Positions 24,343 to 32,797 of a DNA stretch of 64,000 nucleotides are shown piece after piece. Location of the stretch: positions 62,001 to 126,000 of the forward strand of contig JACKNM010000004.1 of assembly GCA_024234875.1 (NCBI GenBank), in the 5' to 3' direction. The notes under the pieces were generated by a model. That model did not search any database, was not told the origin of the DNA, and worked only from the letters and a program-made list of their open reading frames with translations. The position numbers and the translations under genes were made by a program. Each line of letters starts with the position of its first letter. Position 1 is the first letter of the stretch. The stretch is from Ectothiorhodospiraceae bacterium. Its GTDB lineage: Bacteria; Pseudomonadota; Gammaproteobacteria; HK1.

Positions 24343-26181
24343 GTGCAATCCCCCGAATCCCCCAGCTCCCCGATTCCGGGGGGGCCCGTCTCGGCCTTCG
24401 CCGAGCTCGGGCTCCCCGAGGCCATCACCCGCGCGGTCGACGCGGTCGGCTACGAGACGCCCTCGCCGATCCAGGGCGCGGCCATCGGACCGCTGCTCGC
24501 CGGCCGCGACCTCCTCGGCCAGGCACAGACCGGCACCGGCAAGACCGCGGCGTTCGCGCTGCCGCTGCTCGCGCGCATCGACACCACGCTTGCCACCCCC
24601 CAGCTCCTGGTGCTGACGCCGACGCGCGAGCTCGCGATTCAGGTCGCGGAGGCGATTCGCACCTACGCCCGCTTCCTGCCGGCGCTGCGAGTGCTCGCGG
24701 TCTACGGCGGGCAGAGCCTCGGCGCACAGCTCCCGGCCCTGCGCCGAGGGACGCACGTGGTGGTCGGCACCCCCGGCCGGGTGCTCGACCACCTGCGCCG
24801 CGACTCGCTGCGTCTCGACGGGCTGCGCGCCGCGGTGCTCGACGAGGCCGACGAGATGCTGCGCATGGGTTTCATCGAGGACGTCGAGACGATCCTCGGG
24901 CAGACCCCCGAGGGCCGTCAGCTGGCGCTGTTCTCCGCCACCATGCCACCGGCCATCCGTGCCATCGCGCGGCGCCACACCCGCGACCCGCACGAGATCC
25001 GGATCGAGTCGCGCACCGCCACCGTGTCGACCGTCGGCCAGCGCTACTGGCAGGTGGCGGGGCTGGACAAGGCCGAGGCGTTGACCCGGATCCTCGAGGT
25101 CGAGGACTTCGACGCGATGGTGGTCTTCGTGCGCACCAAGACCGCCACCGTCACCCTGGCCGAGCGGCTCGAGGCGGCGGGCTTCTCGAGCGCGCCGCTC
25201 AACGGCGACATGAGCCAGGCGGTGCGCGAGGCGACCATCGACCGCTTCCGCAACGGACGCCTGGACATCCTCGTCGCCACCGACGTCGCCGCGCGCGGGC
25301 TCGACGTCGAGCGCATCAGCCATGTCGTCAACTTCGACGTGCCCTACGACGTCGAGGCCTACGTCCACCGCATCGGACGCACCGCGCGCGCCGGACGCGC
25401 CGGCGAGGCGATCCTGTTCGTGTCGCCGCGCGAGCGACGAATGCTGCGCGCGATCGAGCGCGCCATCGGCCAGTCGATCACCCCGATGAGCCTGCCGAGC
25501 CTCGCCGACATCAGCGCGCGGCGAATCGCCCGCTTCGAGGCCCGCCTCACCGAGGCGCTGGCGCGTCCCGAGCTCGAGGCCATGCGCGCGGTGGTGGCGG
25601 GCTTCTGCGAGCGCAACGCCATCACCCCGGACGCCGCGGCGGCTGGCCTCGCGCTGCTCGCCCAGGGGGATCGACCGCTACTCCTCGCCGAGCCCGAGCC
25701 GGAGCGCCCGGCTGCGCGCCCCGAGCGCCGCGTGGACCGCGAGCCCCCGGCCGACCGCGACGACGCCACGCGTGCGCCGCGCCGCCCGAGCCGAGGGGAG
25801 CTCGGCGCGGTGCGCCCCGACTGTGTGCGCTATCGCATCGAGGTCGGGTCGACCCACGGCGTGCAGCCGAAGAACATCGTCGGCGCGATCGCCAACGAGG
25901 CCGGCCTCGAGAGCCGCCACATCGGGCCCATCCGGATCCACGACGACCACAGCACCGTCGACCTCCCCAAGGGGATGGGCAAGGCGCTGTTCGCACACCT
26001 CAAACGCGTGATCGTGTGCGGCCGCCCGATGCGGATCAGCGTGGTCGGAGACGAGCGCGAGCGCGGGCGAGGCCGCGCACCACGACCGCGCCCCCACGGG
26101 AGACCCGGGGCACCGCCCCGCGCGGCGCGCGGCAAGCCGCGTGCGGCGAGGCGCACGACGGCACGCACCGAGCCCACCTGA
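24343..26181 (+). CDS. deaD: DEAD-box ATP-dependent RNA helicase (DeaD/CsdA type)
   Basis: A 612-residue helicase with all core motifs: Q-motif TPSPIQ, AQTGTGKT, PTRELAIQ, DEAD, SAT, VATDVAARGLDVE, and HRIGRTARAG. After the RecA lobes (to ~370) comes a helical dimerisation-like segment, then a DbpA/CsdA-type RNA-binding domain (RYRIEVGSTHGVQPKNIVGA ... VDLPKGMGKALFAHL, ~490-560), then an Arg-rich basic tail. It unwinds structured RNA in ribosome assembly and cold adaptation. The start is GTG 24343, with only a weak ribosome site; no better start precedes the first motif. It diverges from the aminotransferase across 210 bases in which I see no clear promoter. Confidence 0.93.
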   Translation: MQSPESPSSPIPGGPVSAFAELGLPEAITRAVDAVGYETPSPIQGAAIGPLLAGRDLLGQAQTGTGKTAAFALPLLARIDTTLATPQLLVLTPTRELAIQVAEAIRTYARFLPALRVLAVYGGQSLGAQLPALRRGTHVVVGTPGRVLDHLRRDSLRLDGLRAAVLDEADEMLRMGFIEDVETILGQTPEGRQLALFSATMPPAIRAIARRHTRDPHEIRIESRTATVSTVGQRYWQVAGLDKAEALTRILEVEDFDAMVVFVRTKTATVTLAERLEAAGFSSAPLNGDMSQAVREATIDRFRNGRLDILVATDVAARGLDVERISHVVNFDVPYDVEAYVHRIGRTARAGRAGEAILFVSPRERRMLRAIERAIGQSITPMSLPSLADISARRIARFEARLTEALARPELEAMRAVVAGFCERNAITPDAAAAGLALLAQGDRPLLLAEPEPERPAARPERRVDREPPADRDDATRAPRRPSRGELGAVRPDCVRYRIEVGSTHGVQPKNIVGAIANEAGLESRHIGPIRIHDDHSTVDLPKGMGKALFAHLKRVIVCGRPMRISVVGDERERGRGRAPRPRPHGRPGAPPRAARGKPRAARRTTARTEPT

Positions 26182-26191
26182 CGCGGGCGAC

Positions 26192-26638
26192 TCAGAAGCT
26201 CGCCAGTCGAACCCCCGAGTCCACCATCTCGGCCGCGATCGCCGGTGGCTTGGCCACGCCGATGCCGGTGGCGAGCGCCTTCGGGTCGAGCCCGCGATTC
26301 GGCAGGTAGATGGCGCACACGTCGACGCGCGCGCCCTTCGCCATCAGAGCCTCGAGCAGGCCACGCACCGTCATCCCGGTCGGCGTGACCACGCGTGTCG
26401 CCGCGGCGGGCGGGGTCGAGAGCGCGATGTCTCCGGCCGCGCTGCAGAGCAGGAGATGAACCGCGGTGCCGCCGGCGGCGACCTGGTTGGAGAGCACCAG
26501 GGCCATGGCCTGGGCCTCGGTGTCCGCCGAGGTCAGGGTCACCAACATGCGCTCGACCTCGCTGGCGAGCACGGAGGTGGCGGTCGCGAGACCGACGACG
26601 GCGGCGGCAAGCGCGGCGCGGATGCTGTGCGTCTTCAT
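26192..26638 (-). CDS. Exported DsrE-family protein
   Basis: A 148-residue protein with an N-terminal signal peptide (SIRAALAAAVVGLATATSV, cleavage near VLA-SE) and one DsrE-like domain: ERMLVTLTSADTEAQAMALV, AVHLLLCSAAGDIAL, and GARVDVCAIYLPNRG. Two Cys (in LLCSA and DVCAI) could carry sulfur. Most DsrE proteins are cytoplasmic sulfur carriers; this one is predicted periplasmic. It lies 35 bases downstream of an exported rhodanese gene, so the two may handle sulfane sulfur or another thiol in the periplasm. GAGGA precedes ATG 26638; the frame above it belongs to no recognisable extension. Confidence 0.8.
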   Translation of the reverse strand: MKTHSIRAALAAAVVGLATATSVLASEVERMLVTLTSADTEAQAMALVLSNQVAAGGTAVHLLLCSAAGDIALSTPPAAATRVVTPTGMTVRGLLEALMAKGARVDVCAIYLPNRGLDPKALATGIGVAKPPAIAAEMVDSGVRLASF

Positions 26639-26673
26639 GTGCGATTCCTCGGGCTCGGGTCGGAGAAGCCTTG

Positions 26674-27267
26674 TCAGCGGCCGGGGCGATAGAGCTTGTC
26701 GGGATCGAGGCGGTAGCCCCAGGGCAGGCCGGCGTTCTTCCAGCCGTCGACCAGACGCCAGCCCTTGCGTGGGCCTTCCTTGACCGTGGCGCCCTCGAAC
26801 CCGTCGACCACCACGTGGACCGCACCGTAGCCCTTGCCCTCGAGCGCACGTGCCGACGGCGCGCCGCGCTCCCCCCCGGAACGACACATCAGGATCACCG
26901 GCGTGTCCTTGCCGAGCCCGCGCGCCGTCAACGCACGCGCGATGGCCGGCTCGAAGTCCGGGTTCGGCTCCATCAGGAACACCGACTTCTTCTCGTTCCA
27001 GGCGTCACGATTGGCGAGCAGGAACGGCACGTTCACGTCGACCACCTCGGTGAAGCCGGTGAACATGATCTCGATCGGGTCGCGCACGTCGACGAAGAGC
27101 ACCTGGTCGCCCTTCTCCTGCTTGAGATCGAAGGCTTCCTGCGAGGTGAGGTAGAGCCGCCACGACGTCTGCCGCGCGGGGTCGGTGGGCTCCGGCGCCG
27201 CGCCGACGGCGAGCGGCAACGCCACCACGGCGGCGAGGGCGGTGCGGACGAGGTGATGGTGAAGCAT
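26674..27267 (-). CDS. Exported rhodanese-domain protein
   Basis: A 197-residue protein: signal peptide LVRTALAAVVALPLAVGAAP, then one rhodanese domain with DVRDPIEIMFTGF, and the active-site loop VILMCRSGGERG where Cys is the sulfur acceptor. The C-terminus (VVVDGFEGATVKEGPRKGW ... WKNAGLPW) is typical of periplasmic rhodaneses. It is expected to accept or transfer sulfane sulfur outside the cytoplasm and is probably co-transcribed with the DsrE gene. GGAGGAG precedes the ATG. A second exported-type rhodanese is at 47785, so this genome invests in periplasmic sulfur transfer. Confidence 0.87.
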   Translation of the reverse strand: MLHHHLVRTALAAVVALPLAVGAAPEPTDPARQTSWRLYLTSQEAFDLKQEKGDQVLFVDVRDPIEIMFTGFTEVVDVNVPFLLANRDAWNEKKSVFLMEPNPDFEPAIARALTARGLGKDTPVILMCRSGGERGAPSARALEGKGYGAVHVVVDGFEGATVKEGPRKGWRLVDGWKNAGLPWGYRLDPDKLYRPGR

Positions 27268-27384
27268 GCGCGTCTCCTCCGGGGTCGAGTTCGGTCGACG
27301 CGGGAGACGCTACGTCGAGGTCGGCACGGTCTCTGTGACCATGTCACCGGAGCACCGGCCGTGTCGGCGCGGGACTGATCTCGG

Positions 27385-28011
27385 TCAGTCGGCAGTCGTC
27401 GCGAGCGCCTCGGGCTCGGGCGGGCGATGCAGCCAGCCCACCGCCCGCCAGGTCGCGGTCGCGCGGTCGCACGCGGGCTCGAGCAGGTAGGCCGACGCAT
27501 TCGCCGGCTTGTAGGCGCGATCGGCCAGCGCGTCCTCGAGCGAGCCGCCGGTCAGCCGGGCGCGCAGCATCCGGTTGCTCCAGTAGTGCGCGACGACCGC
27601 GATCGCTCCGTCGGCGGCCGCCGCGGCGGCCAGCTCCTCGGCCACCGGACCGAGCCGCGCCCACACGTCGCGCAAGCTCTCGCCCTCGGGGAGCGCGTCG
27701 TCGACGTGGTGGCGACGAAGGCGCAGGCCCCGCCCCTCCTTGAGCTGTCCCTGGAGCCGCCCGTAGTCGATCTCCATCAGCCCCGCGCGGATCTCGACCT
27801 CGAGCCCGCGCGCTGCGGCGAGCGGCGACGCGGTATCCCGAGCCCGCGCCAGCGGGCTCGCGAGCACCCGCACGATCGGCTCGGACCCGAGCGCCGCCGC
27901 CAGAGCGTCGGCCTGACGACGGCCGGTGGCGTTCAACGGGATGTCCTCGTGTCCGATGTAACGCTGGCGATTACCCGCAGTCTCGCCGTGACGAACCAGC
28001 AGGATCCGCAT
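27385..28011 (-). CDS. Histidine phosphatase family protein (phosphoglycerate mutase-like)
   Basis: A 208-residue histidine phosphatase: the RHG motif LLVRHGETAGN with the phospho-accepting His, SPLARARDTASPL, and the second His in IAVVAHYWSNRML, where HYWSNR replaces the usual HGGxIR. Relatives dephosphorylate sugar phosphates, nucleotides or cobalamin intermediates. It overlaps the upstream glycosyltransferase gene by one base (TGATG). That placement suggests the pair makes and then dephosphorylates a phosphorylated glycoside, as in sugar-phosphate synthase/phosphatase pairs. ATG 28011 is the only start that keeps the RHG motif at the N-terminus. Confidence 0.85.
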   Translation of the reverse strand: MRILLVRHGETAGNRQRYIGHEDIPLNATGRRQADALAAALGSEPIVRVLASPLARARDTASPLAAARGLEVEIRAGLMEIDYGRLQGQLKEGRGLRLRRHHVDDALPEGESLRDVWARLGPVAEELAAAAAADGAIAVVAHYWSNRMLRARLTGGSLEDALADRAYKPANASAYLLEPACDRATATWRAVGWLHRPPEPEALATTAD

Positions 28012-29177
28012 CACCCACCCGGCCCCCGACCCGGTGCGCCGGCGAGCGCGGTGCGGTAGACCGCGGCCAGCCGCGCGCCCGACCGCGCCCAGGAGAAGCC
28101 ACTGGCCCGCGCCGGCCCGGCGGCGCCCAATCGCGCCGCCAGTGCAGGGTCGGTCATCACGCGCTCGATTGCCGCGGCGAGGGCGCGCGGGTCGCGCGCC
28201 GGCACCAGCAGCGCGGTCTCGTCCTCGCGCACCACATCGGCGATGGCGCCCACACGGGTGGCGACGATCGGTCGCGCCGCGGCCATCGCCTCCACCAGCA
28301 TCAGGCCGAAGCCCTCCCAGCGTGACGGCGCCACCACCAGATCGAGCGCCGCGTAGAGGCCGGCCATGTCGTCGACGTGACCGAGCCAGCGCACCCGGGC
28401 ACCGATGCCGGCCTGCTCGGCCCGCGCACCGAGGCGCCGCTGCAGCTCGCGGTCCTCGCGCGCACCGGCCATCAGGACCACCAGCGACGGCGCGCGGTCG
28501 GCCAGGGCGATCGCCGCCTCGACGAGGTCCGACTGCCCCTTCTGCTCGCAGACTCGCCCCACCAGCCCGACCGCGAACGCATCGGCGCCGAGCCCCAGGC
28601 GCCGGCGCGCCGCGGCACGGTCTCCGCCACCGAAGCGCGCTGCGTCGACGCCGTTCTCGATCACCGTGATGCGTCCCGGGTCGACCCCGAGTCGGGCCGC
28701 CACGTGCTCGCGAACCGAGGCCGAGCAGGCAAGCAGCGCATCGCTCTGCGCCGCGAGACCGCGCTCGATCACCAACGCCGACGGATCGGCGTCCCACTTG
28801 TCGTCGTACTGGTTGTGATAGTGCGCGACGACCCGCAAGCCGTGCGGGCGGCGCAGCGTCGCCGCCAGACGCGCGTACAGGTTCGGGCGGTAGGAATGGG
28901 TGTGGACGAGGTCCACCCGCTCGCGCTCGAGCCACTCGGCGAGCGCGGCGATGGCCCCGAGCTTGCCACCGCCGGCGGCACCGTGGTGCACGCCGATGCC
29001 GGCGTCGACGAACCGCGCGGCGCGCAGCGCACGAGACGCCGCATCGTCATCCGACGCCTTGAGGACGTAGACCACCGGCTCGAACTCGCCCGACGGCAGG
29101 TGGCGTGCGAGATCGAGGGCGGCCTGCGGTACGCCGCCGAGCCCGACCGTGTTCAGCACCAGGGCGACGCGCGGCAT
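28011..29177 (-). CDS. GT4 family glycosyltransferase
   Basis: A 388-residue GT-B retaining glycosyltransferase: N-terminal VLNTVGLGGVPQAALDLA, acceptor side DLVHTHSYRPNLYARL, and donor domain with ITVIENGVDAARFGG, VGRVCEQKG and the EX7E motif in PSRWEGFGLMLVEAMAA. It would transfer a sugar from a nucleotide donor; the acceptor is unknown. I used ATG 29177, preceded by AGGG at long spacing; GTG 29186, overlapping the previous stop as GTGA, is also in frame. It lies in a tight operon with an APH-fold kinase upstream and a phosphatase downstream. Confidence 0.85.
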   Translation of the reverse strand: MPRVALVLNTVGLGGVPQAALDLARHLPSGEFEPVVYVLKASDDDAASRALRAARFVDAGIGVHHGAAGGGKLGAIAALAEWLERERVDLVHTHSYRPNLYARLAATLRRPHGLRVVAHYHNQYDDKWDADPSALVIERGLAAQSDALLACSASVREHVAARLGVDPGRITVIENGVDAARFGGGDRAAARRRLGLGADAFAVGLVGRVCEQKGQSDLVEAAIALADRAPSLVVLMAGAREDRELQRRLGARAEQAGIGARVRWLGHVDDMAGLYAALDLVVAPSRWEGFGLMLVEAMAAARPIVATRVGAIADVVREDETALLVPARDPRALAAAIERVMTDPALAARLGAAGPARASGFSWARSGARLAAVYRTALAGAPGRGPGG

Positions 29178-29182
29178 GCCGC

Positions 29183-30403
29183 TCACGCCCTGCGTCGTCG
29201 CCGGCGTCGGGCGCGGGGCAGACCGCCAGCGAGCAATGCCTCGAGCCGGGCGACGCCGTCGCCCAGTGCCGAGGTGGGCGCCCGGTCCTTGCGCAGCCGC
29301 AGCGACAGGTAGTGCAGCTCCGCGCACGCCCGGTGCCACGCGAGTCGGGGCTCGTCGATGGTGGCCCCGGCGGCCGCGGCATAGGCGTCGAGATAGGACA
29401 CCTCCGCGCTCTCCGGGACCGGACGCGCGTCGGTCAGTCCGGGGTCGAAGCACGGCGCGTCGTGACGCAGGCTGGCGAGGAACAGCGCGAGCTCGCGATA
29501 CGGGTCACCAGCGGTGCAGCGGTCGAAATCGACCATCGACCACCGCGACGCGTCCACCAACATCTGCGAGCAGGCGAGGTCGCCGTGGCAGAACGTGACC
29601 GCCGCGGGGCCCGGTCGCGTCGCCTCCAGCCGTGCCACCACCTCTGCGGTCACCGCAGCGAGGTCCGGCGCGGCGTGCGCGACCCACGCCGCGTCGGACT
29701 GCGCTGCCTGCCACGCGGCGTCGGGGTGCGACAGCGGGAGCCCCGCGGTCGGCCACGCGTGCAGCTCGGCGTGGATCGCGCCGGCACGGGTCAGCATCGA
29801 CGCCGCGTTCTCCGGCTCGAGCTGGCTCGCGAGATCGCGCCCGGCGAGCGCGGTCTGGAAGTACATGCCCTGCACCGGCACCAGCCCGCGCGGCGCGGCG
29901 ACACCGAACGACGCCTGGCGCGCGGCATCTGCCACCGTGCCGAGTAGCGCATAGGCCTCGGCGAAGCGCTCGGGGCGCTTGACCTTGCCGATCAGGGGCT
30001 CGCCGTCGGGTCCGTCACAGCGGAAGGTGAGCCGGCGCAACGGAACGTAGCGCAGCACCCTGGCATCGTCCGGCAGTCGAACCAGCCCGAGGTCCGGGTC
30101 GTGCGGGAACACGTGCCAGGTCGGCGCCGGTGCCTTGGCGTAGTGCTGCAGGGTCAGCGCGCCGAAGCCGCGTTCGGCGTCGCGCCGCTGCACCGACCAG
30201 TAGAACCGCCGCAGCTTGTAGCCCCCCCGCGTGCGCGGGTCGGGCTTGACCTCGCTCACCACCTCGACCCGGACCCCGTCGGCCGGCGCGACCATGCGCG
30301 CAGCGGCCTCGGAATCGGCGACCAGGGTGCGCAGGTCGCGCAGTGCCCTGGCGACGCGGCTCGACGCCGGCAGGCCGGCGAACGGGACCGGTGGGAGCGT
30401 CAT
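29183..30403 (-). CDS. APH-fold phosphotransferase (unknown substrate)
   Basis: A 406-residue kinase-like protein. The N-terminal ~150 residues (RGGYKLRRFYWSVQRRDAE ... WHVFPHDPDLGLVRLPDD) are a modified N-lobe. The C-lobe has the catalytic loop TFCHGDLACSQMLVD and the metal Asp in SMVDFDRCTAGDPYREL. The Arg-rich C-terminus (ARRRRRRRA) is notable. The layout resembles kinases found beside glycosyltransferases, including maltokinase-like and glycan-modifying enzymes. ATG 30403 overlaps the enoyl-CoA hydratase stop by one base. I infer sugar or lipid-headgroup phosphorylation feeding the downstream GT4 enzyme, with low certainty on substrate. Confidence 0.75.
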   Translation of the reverse strand: MTLPPVPFAGLPASSRVARALRDLRTLVADSEAAARMVAPADGVRVEVVSEVKPDPRTRGGYKLRRFYWSVQRRDAERGFGALTLQHYAKAPAPTWHVFPHDPDLGLVRLPDDARVLRYVPLRRLTFRCDGPDGEPLIGKVKRPERFAEAYALLGTVADAARQASFGVAAPRGLVPVQGMYFQTALAGRDLASQLEPENAASMLTRAGAIHAELHAWPTAGLPLSHPDAAWQAAQSDAAWVAHAAPDLAAVTAEVVARLEATRPGPAAVTFCHGDLACSQMLVDASRWSMVDFDRCTAGDPYRELALFLASLRHDAPCFDPGLTDARPVPESAEVSYLDAYAAAAGATIDEPRLAWHRACAELHYLSLRLRKDRAPTSALGDGVARLEALLAGGLPRARRRRRRRA

Positions 30404-31227
30404 CACCGCGCCCCGTCGGCGAAGCGCGCGTCGCGCCACGCGATGGCGGCGCGCAAGCCCTGCTCGCGCGCGACCGCGAGGAACGCTCGCTTGTCCGGCG
30501 AGCCCTCGCCCTCGATCAGCAGATCGATGTCGAGCGCCGCCTCGAGCGCGGCCCCCATGCCCATCAACTCGTAGGTGCGATTCAGCGCGCGCTTGGTCTC
30601 CTTCACCAGCCGCGGGTCCATCACCGCGATGCGCCGGGCGATGCCGAGCGCGACGCCGACCTCGTCGCCCGCCGCCACCACGCGATTCACCATGCCGATC
30701 GCCAACGCACGCTCGGCGCCCACGTGGTCCTCACCGGTGAGGATAATCTCCTTGGCGACCTTCGGACCCACCACCCACGGCAGGATCATCGCCACGATCC
30801 CGGCGCCGAACTTGAGCTCCGGCTCACCGAAGTAGGCGTCGGCGGCGGCGACGGTGACGTCGCAGGCCATCGCCATCTCGCAGGCACCGGCGAGGCAGGC
30901 CCCACGCACCGCGGCCACCGTCGGCTTCGGCAGGTGCCAGAACCGCATCACGGCGTCGAAGTCGAGTCGCAGCGTCTCGCGCCACTCACCGACGCCGACC
31001 GGCGTCGCGCGCATCTGCGCGTCGAGGTCGAAACCGGACGAGAAGGCGCGGCCGCCGGCTCCGGTCACCACCAGGGCGCGTACCGCGTCGTCGGCCTCCG
31101 CCGCGTCGCAGGCGCGAAGGATCTCCTCCAGCATCGGACGGTGCATGGCGTTCAGGCGCTCGGGCCGATGCAGCGTGAGCAGCGCGACCCCGCGCTCGAC
31201 CTCGTAGCGGATGAACTCGTAGGGCAT
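30403..31227 (-). CDS. Enoyl-CoA hydratase/isomerase family protein
   Basis: A 274-residue crotonase: LLTLHRPERLNAMHRPML, oxyanion loop GAGGRAFSSGFDL, and RGACLAGACEMAMACDV. Glu residues at both classical catalytic positions (in ACEMAM and FGEPEL) are present, so hydratase activity is possible. The stretch after FGEPEL (KFGAGIVAMILPWVVG) departs from the usual GxxPGxGGT, hinting at another substrate. Start ATG 31227 has GGAGGAG. It heads a four-gene operon with a kinase, glycosyltransferase and phosphatase and diverges from an acyl-CoA ligase 95 bases away, so ligase and hydratase may share an acyl-CoA pathway. Confidence 0.88.
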   Translation of the reverse strand: MPYEFIRYEVERGVALLTLHRPERLNAMHRPMLEEILRACDAAEADDAVRALVVTGAGGRAFSSGFDLDAQMRATPVGVGEWRETLRLDFDAVMRFWHLPKPTVAAVRGACLAGACEMAMACDVTVAAADAYFGEPELKFGAGIVAMILPWVVGPKVAKEIILTGEDHVGAERALAIGMVNRVVAAGDEVGVALGIARRIAVMDPRLVKETKRALNRTYELMGMGAALEAALDIDLLIEGEGSPDKRAFLAVAREQGLRAAIAWRDARFADGAR

Positions 31228-31322
31228 GGGCTCCTCCGTCCGCGCGCGGCCATCGTGGCGCTTTGACCAGGCCCCCACCTGGCGCGCAATCTTGGCGAGG
31301 ATACGCTGTCCGGAGCCCGTCG

Positions 31323-32765
31323 ATGAACCCGGTGGCCGATCGATTGGTGGATGCCTGCCTGGCGAGCCCCCGCGCGGTGGCGCTCGACGACGGCGACGAG
31401 ACCATCCGCTACCTGTCGTTGCTGCGCGCGGCGCGGGCCATCGCGGCGGACCTCGCGCGCCACGGCCTGCGCCCTCGCGAGCCGGTGGTGGTGGCGGTGT
31501 CGAATCGCGGCCGCGACGTGGTCGCGCTGCTCGGCGTGTGGCTCGCCGACGGCGTCGCGGTGCCCATCCACCGTCAGACCACGCCCGCGGTGGCGAGCGG
31601 GCTCCTGGCCCGACTCGGCGCGAGGCTGGTGGTCAACGCTCGGCCGGACCTCGACGCGCCGGCTCCGATTCGCGGCACCGACGCGGTCCTCGCTCACCCC
31701 GGTGGCGCACCGGCACCGCGGCCTCTGCTGGAGCGAGCGGCGCTGGTGGTGTTCACCTCGGGCTCGACCGGTGAGCCGAAGGGCGTGGTGATCGACGCGC
31801 ATCGCCTGCACCACAAGCTCGACATGATTCGCGCCCACACCGGCTTCGAGGATCACGCCCGCACGCTCCTCGCGCTACAGCTCACCTTCAGCTTCGGCCA
31901 GTGGGCGACCCTGCTCACGCTCTCCGGCGGCGGCTGCCTGGTGATGCGGGCACGCTTCGATCCGGCGGCGACCGTGCGCGACCTCGTCGGCGAGCGCATC
32001 GACCGCGCGCCGCTGGTCCCGACCATGCTGCGCGCGATGCTGGCGAGCGACGCCACCGAGCGCGCCGCGGACTGGGGCGGCGCATTCATGGCCGGCGGTG
32101 AGGTGCTGCCGGCGACGGTCGGGCGGCGGGTGCTCGCGACGTGGCGTGCGGCCCGCCTCGGCGACATCTACGGCCTCACCGAGACCGGAACCTGCGACTT
32201 CTTCGTCCGACCGGAGGAGTACGAGGCGGCAGCCGGGACCATCGGCCACCCTGGCGAGGGAATCGAGTGGCGACTCGCCGCCGGTGACGGGGCGGACGCG
32301 GGCGAGCTGCAGATCCGCTCGCCATGGGGCATGGCCGGCTACCTCGACGCGCCGGCACTCACCACCGACGCCTTCGCCGACGGCTTCTTCCGCACCGGCG
32401 ACGTCGCCAGACGGCGCCCCGACGGCCGCGTCGAGCTGGTCGGCCGCGCCAAGGAGATCATCGTCCGTGCCGGCAACAAGGTGGCGCCGTTGGAGGTCGA
32501 GCGGGTGTTCCTCGAGCACCCGGAGATCGAGGCCGCATTGGCGACCGGCATGCCCGACCCGCGCCTCGGCGAGGCGGTGCATCTGCTGATTGTCCCGCGC
32601 GCTGGCGCGAGCCCGGACCCGGCACGCCTGCGCGCGTGGGCGGCCGAGCGACTCGACCGCTGGAAGCTGCCGGACCGCATCCACGTCGGCAGCGTCCTGC
32701 CGCTCGGACGCACCGGCAAGGCGGACCGCGGAGCACTCGCCCGAGCACTGGCCGAGCAGCGATAG
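31323..32765 (+). CDS. AMP-forming acyl-CoA synthetase/ligase
   Basis: A 480-residue ANL-family enzyme: P-loop VVFTSGSTGEPKG, acyl pocket motif IYGLTETGTCDFF, ATP/hinge FFRTGDVARRRPDG, GRAKEIIVRAGNKVAP, and the catalytic Lys in RTGKADR. It activates a carboxylic acid as the acyl-adenylate and probably transfers it to CoA; transfer to a carrier protein is an alternative, as no CoA-specific signature is evident. It is on the short side because the N-terminal domain is compact. The start is ATG 31323 with CGGAG upstream; the frame extends to 31263 without a better site. Confidence 0.88.
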   Translation: MNPVADRLVDACLASPRAVALDDGDETIRYLSLLRAARAIAADLARHGLRPREPVVVAVSNRGRDVVALLGVWLADGVAVPIHRQTTPAVASGLLARLGARLVVNARPDLDAPAPIRGTDAVLAHPGGAPAPRPLLERAALVVFTSGSTGEPKGVVIDAHRLHHKLDMIRAHTGFEDHARTLLALQLTFSFGQWATLLTLSGGGCLVMRARFDPAATVRDLVGERIDRAPLVPTMLRAMLASDATERAADWGGAFMAGGEVLPATVGRRVLATWRAARLGDIYGLTETGTCDFFVRPEEYEAAAGTIGHPGEGIEWRLAAGDGADAGELQIRSPWGMAGYLDAPALTTDAFADGFFRTGDVARRRPDGRVELVGRAKEIIVRAGNKVAPLEVERVFLEHPEIEAALATGMPDPRLGEAVHLLIVPRAGASPDPARLRAWAAERLDRWKLPDRIHVGSVLPLGRTGKADRGALARALAEQR

Positions 32766-32797
32766 ATCGCCCCGCGTTCCGGCCCCCGTGTTTCGCG

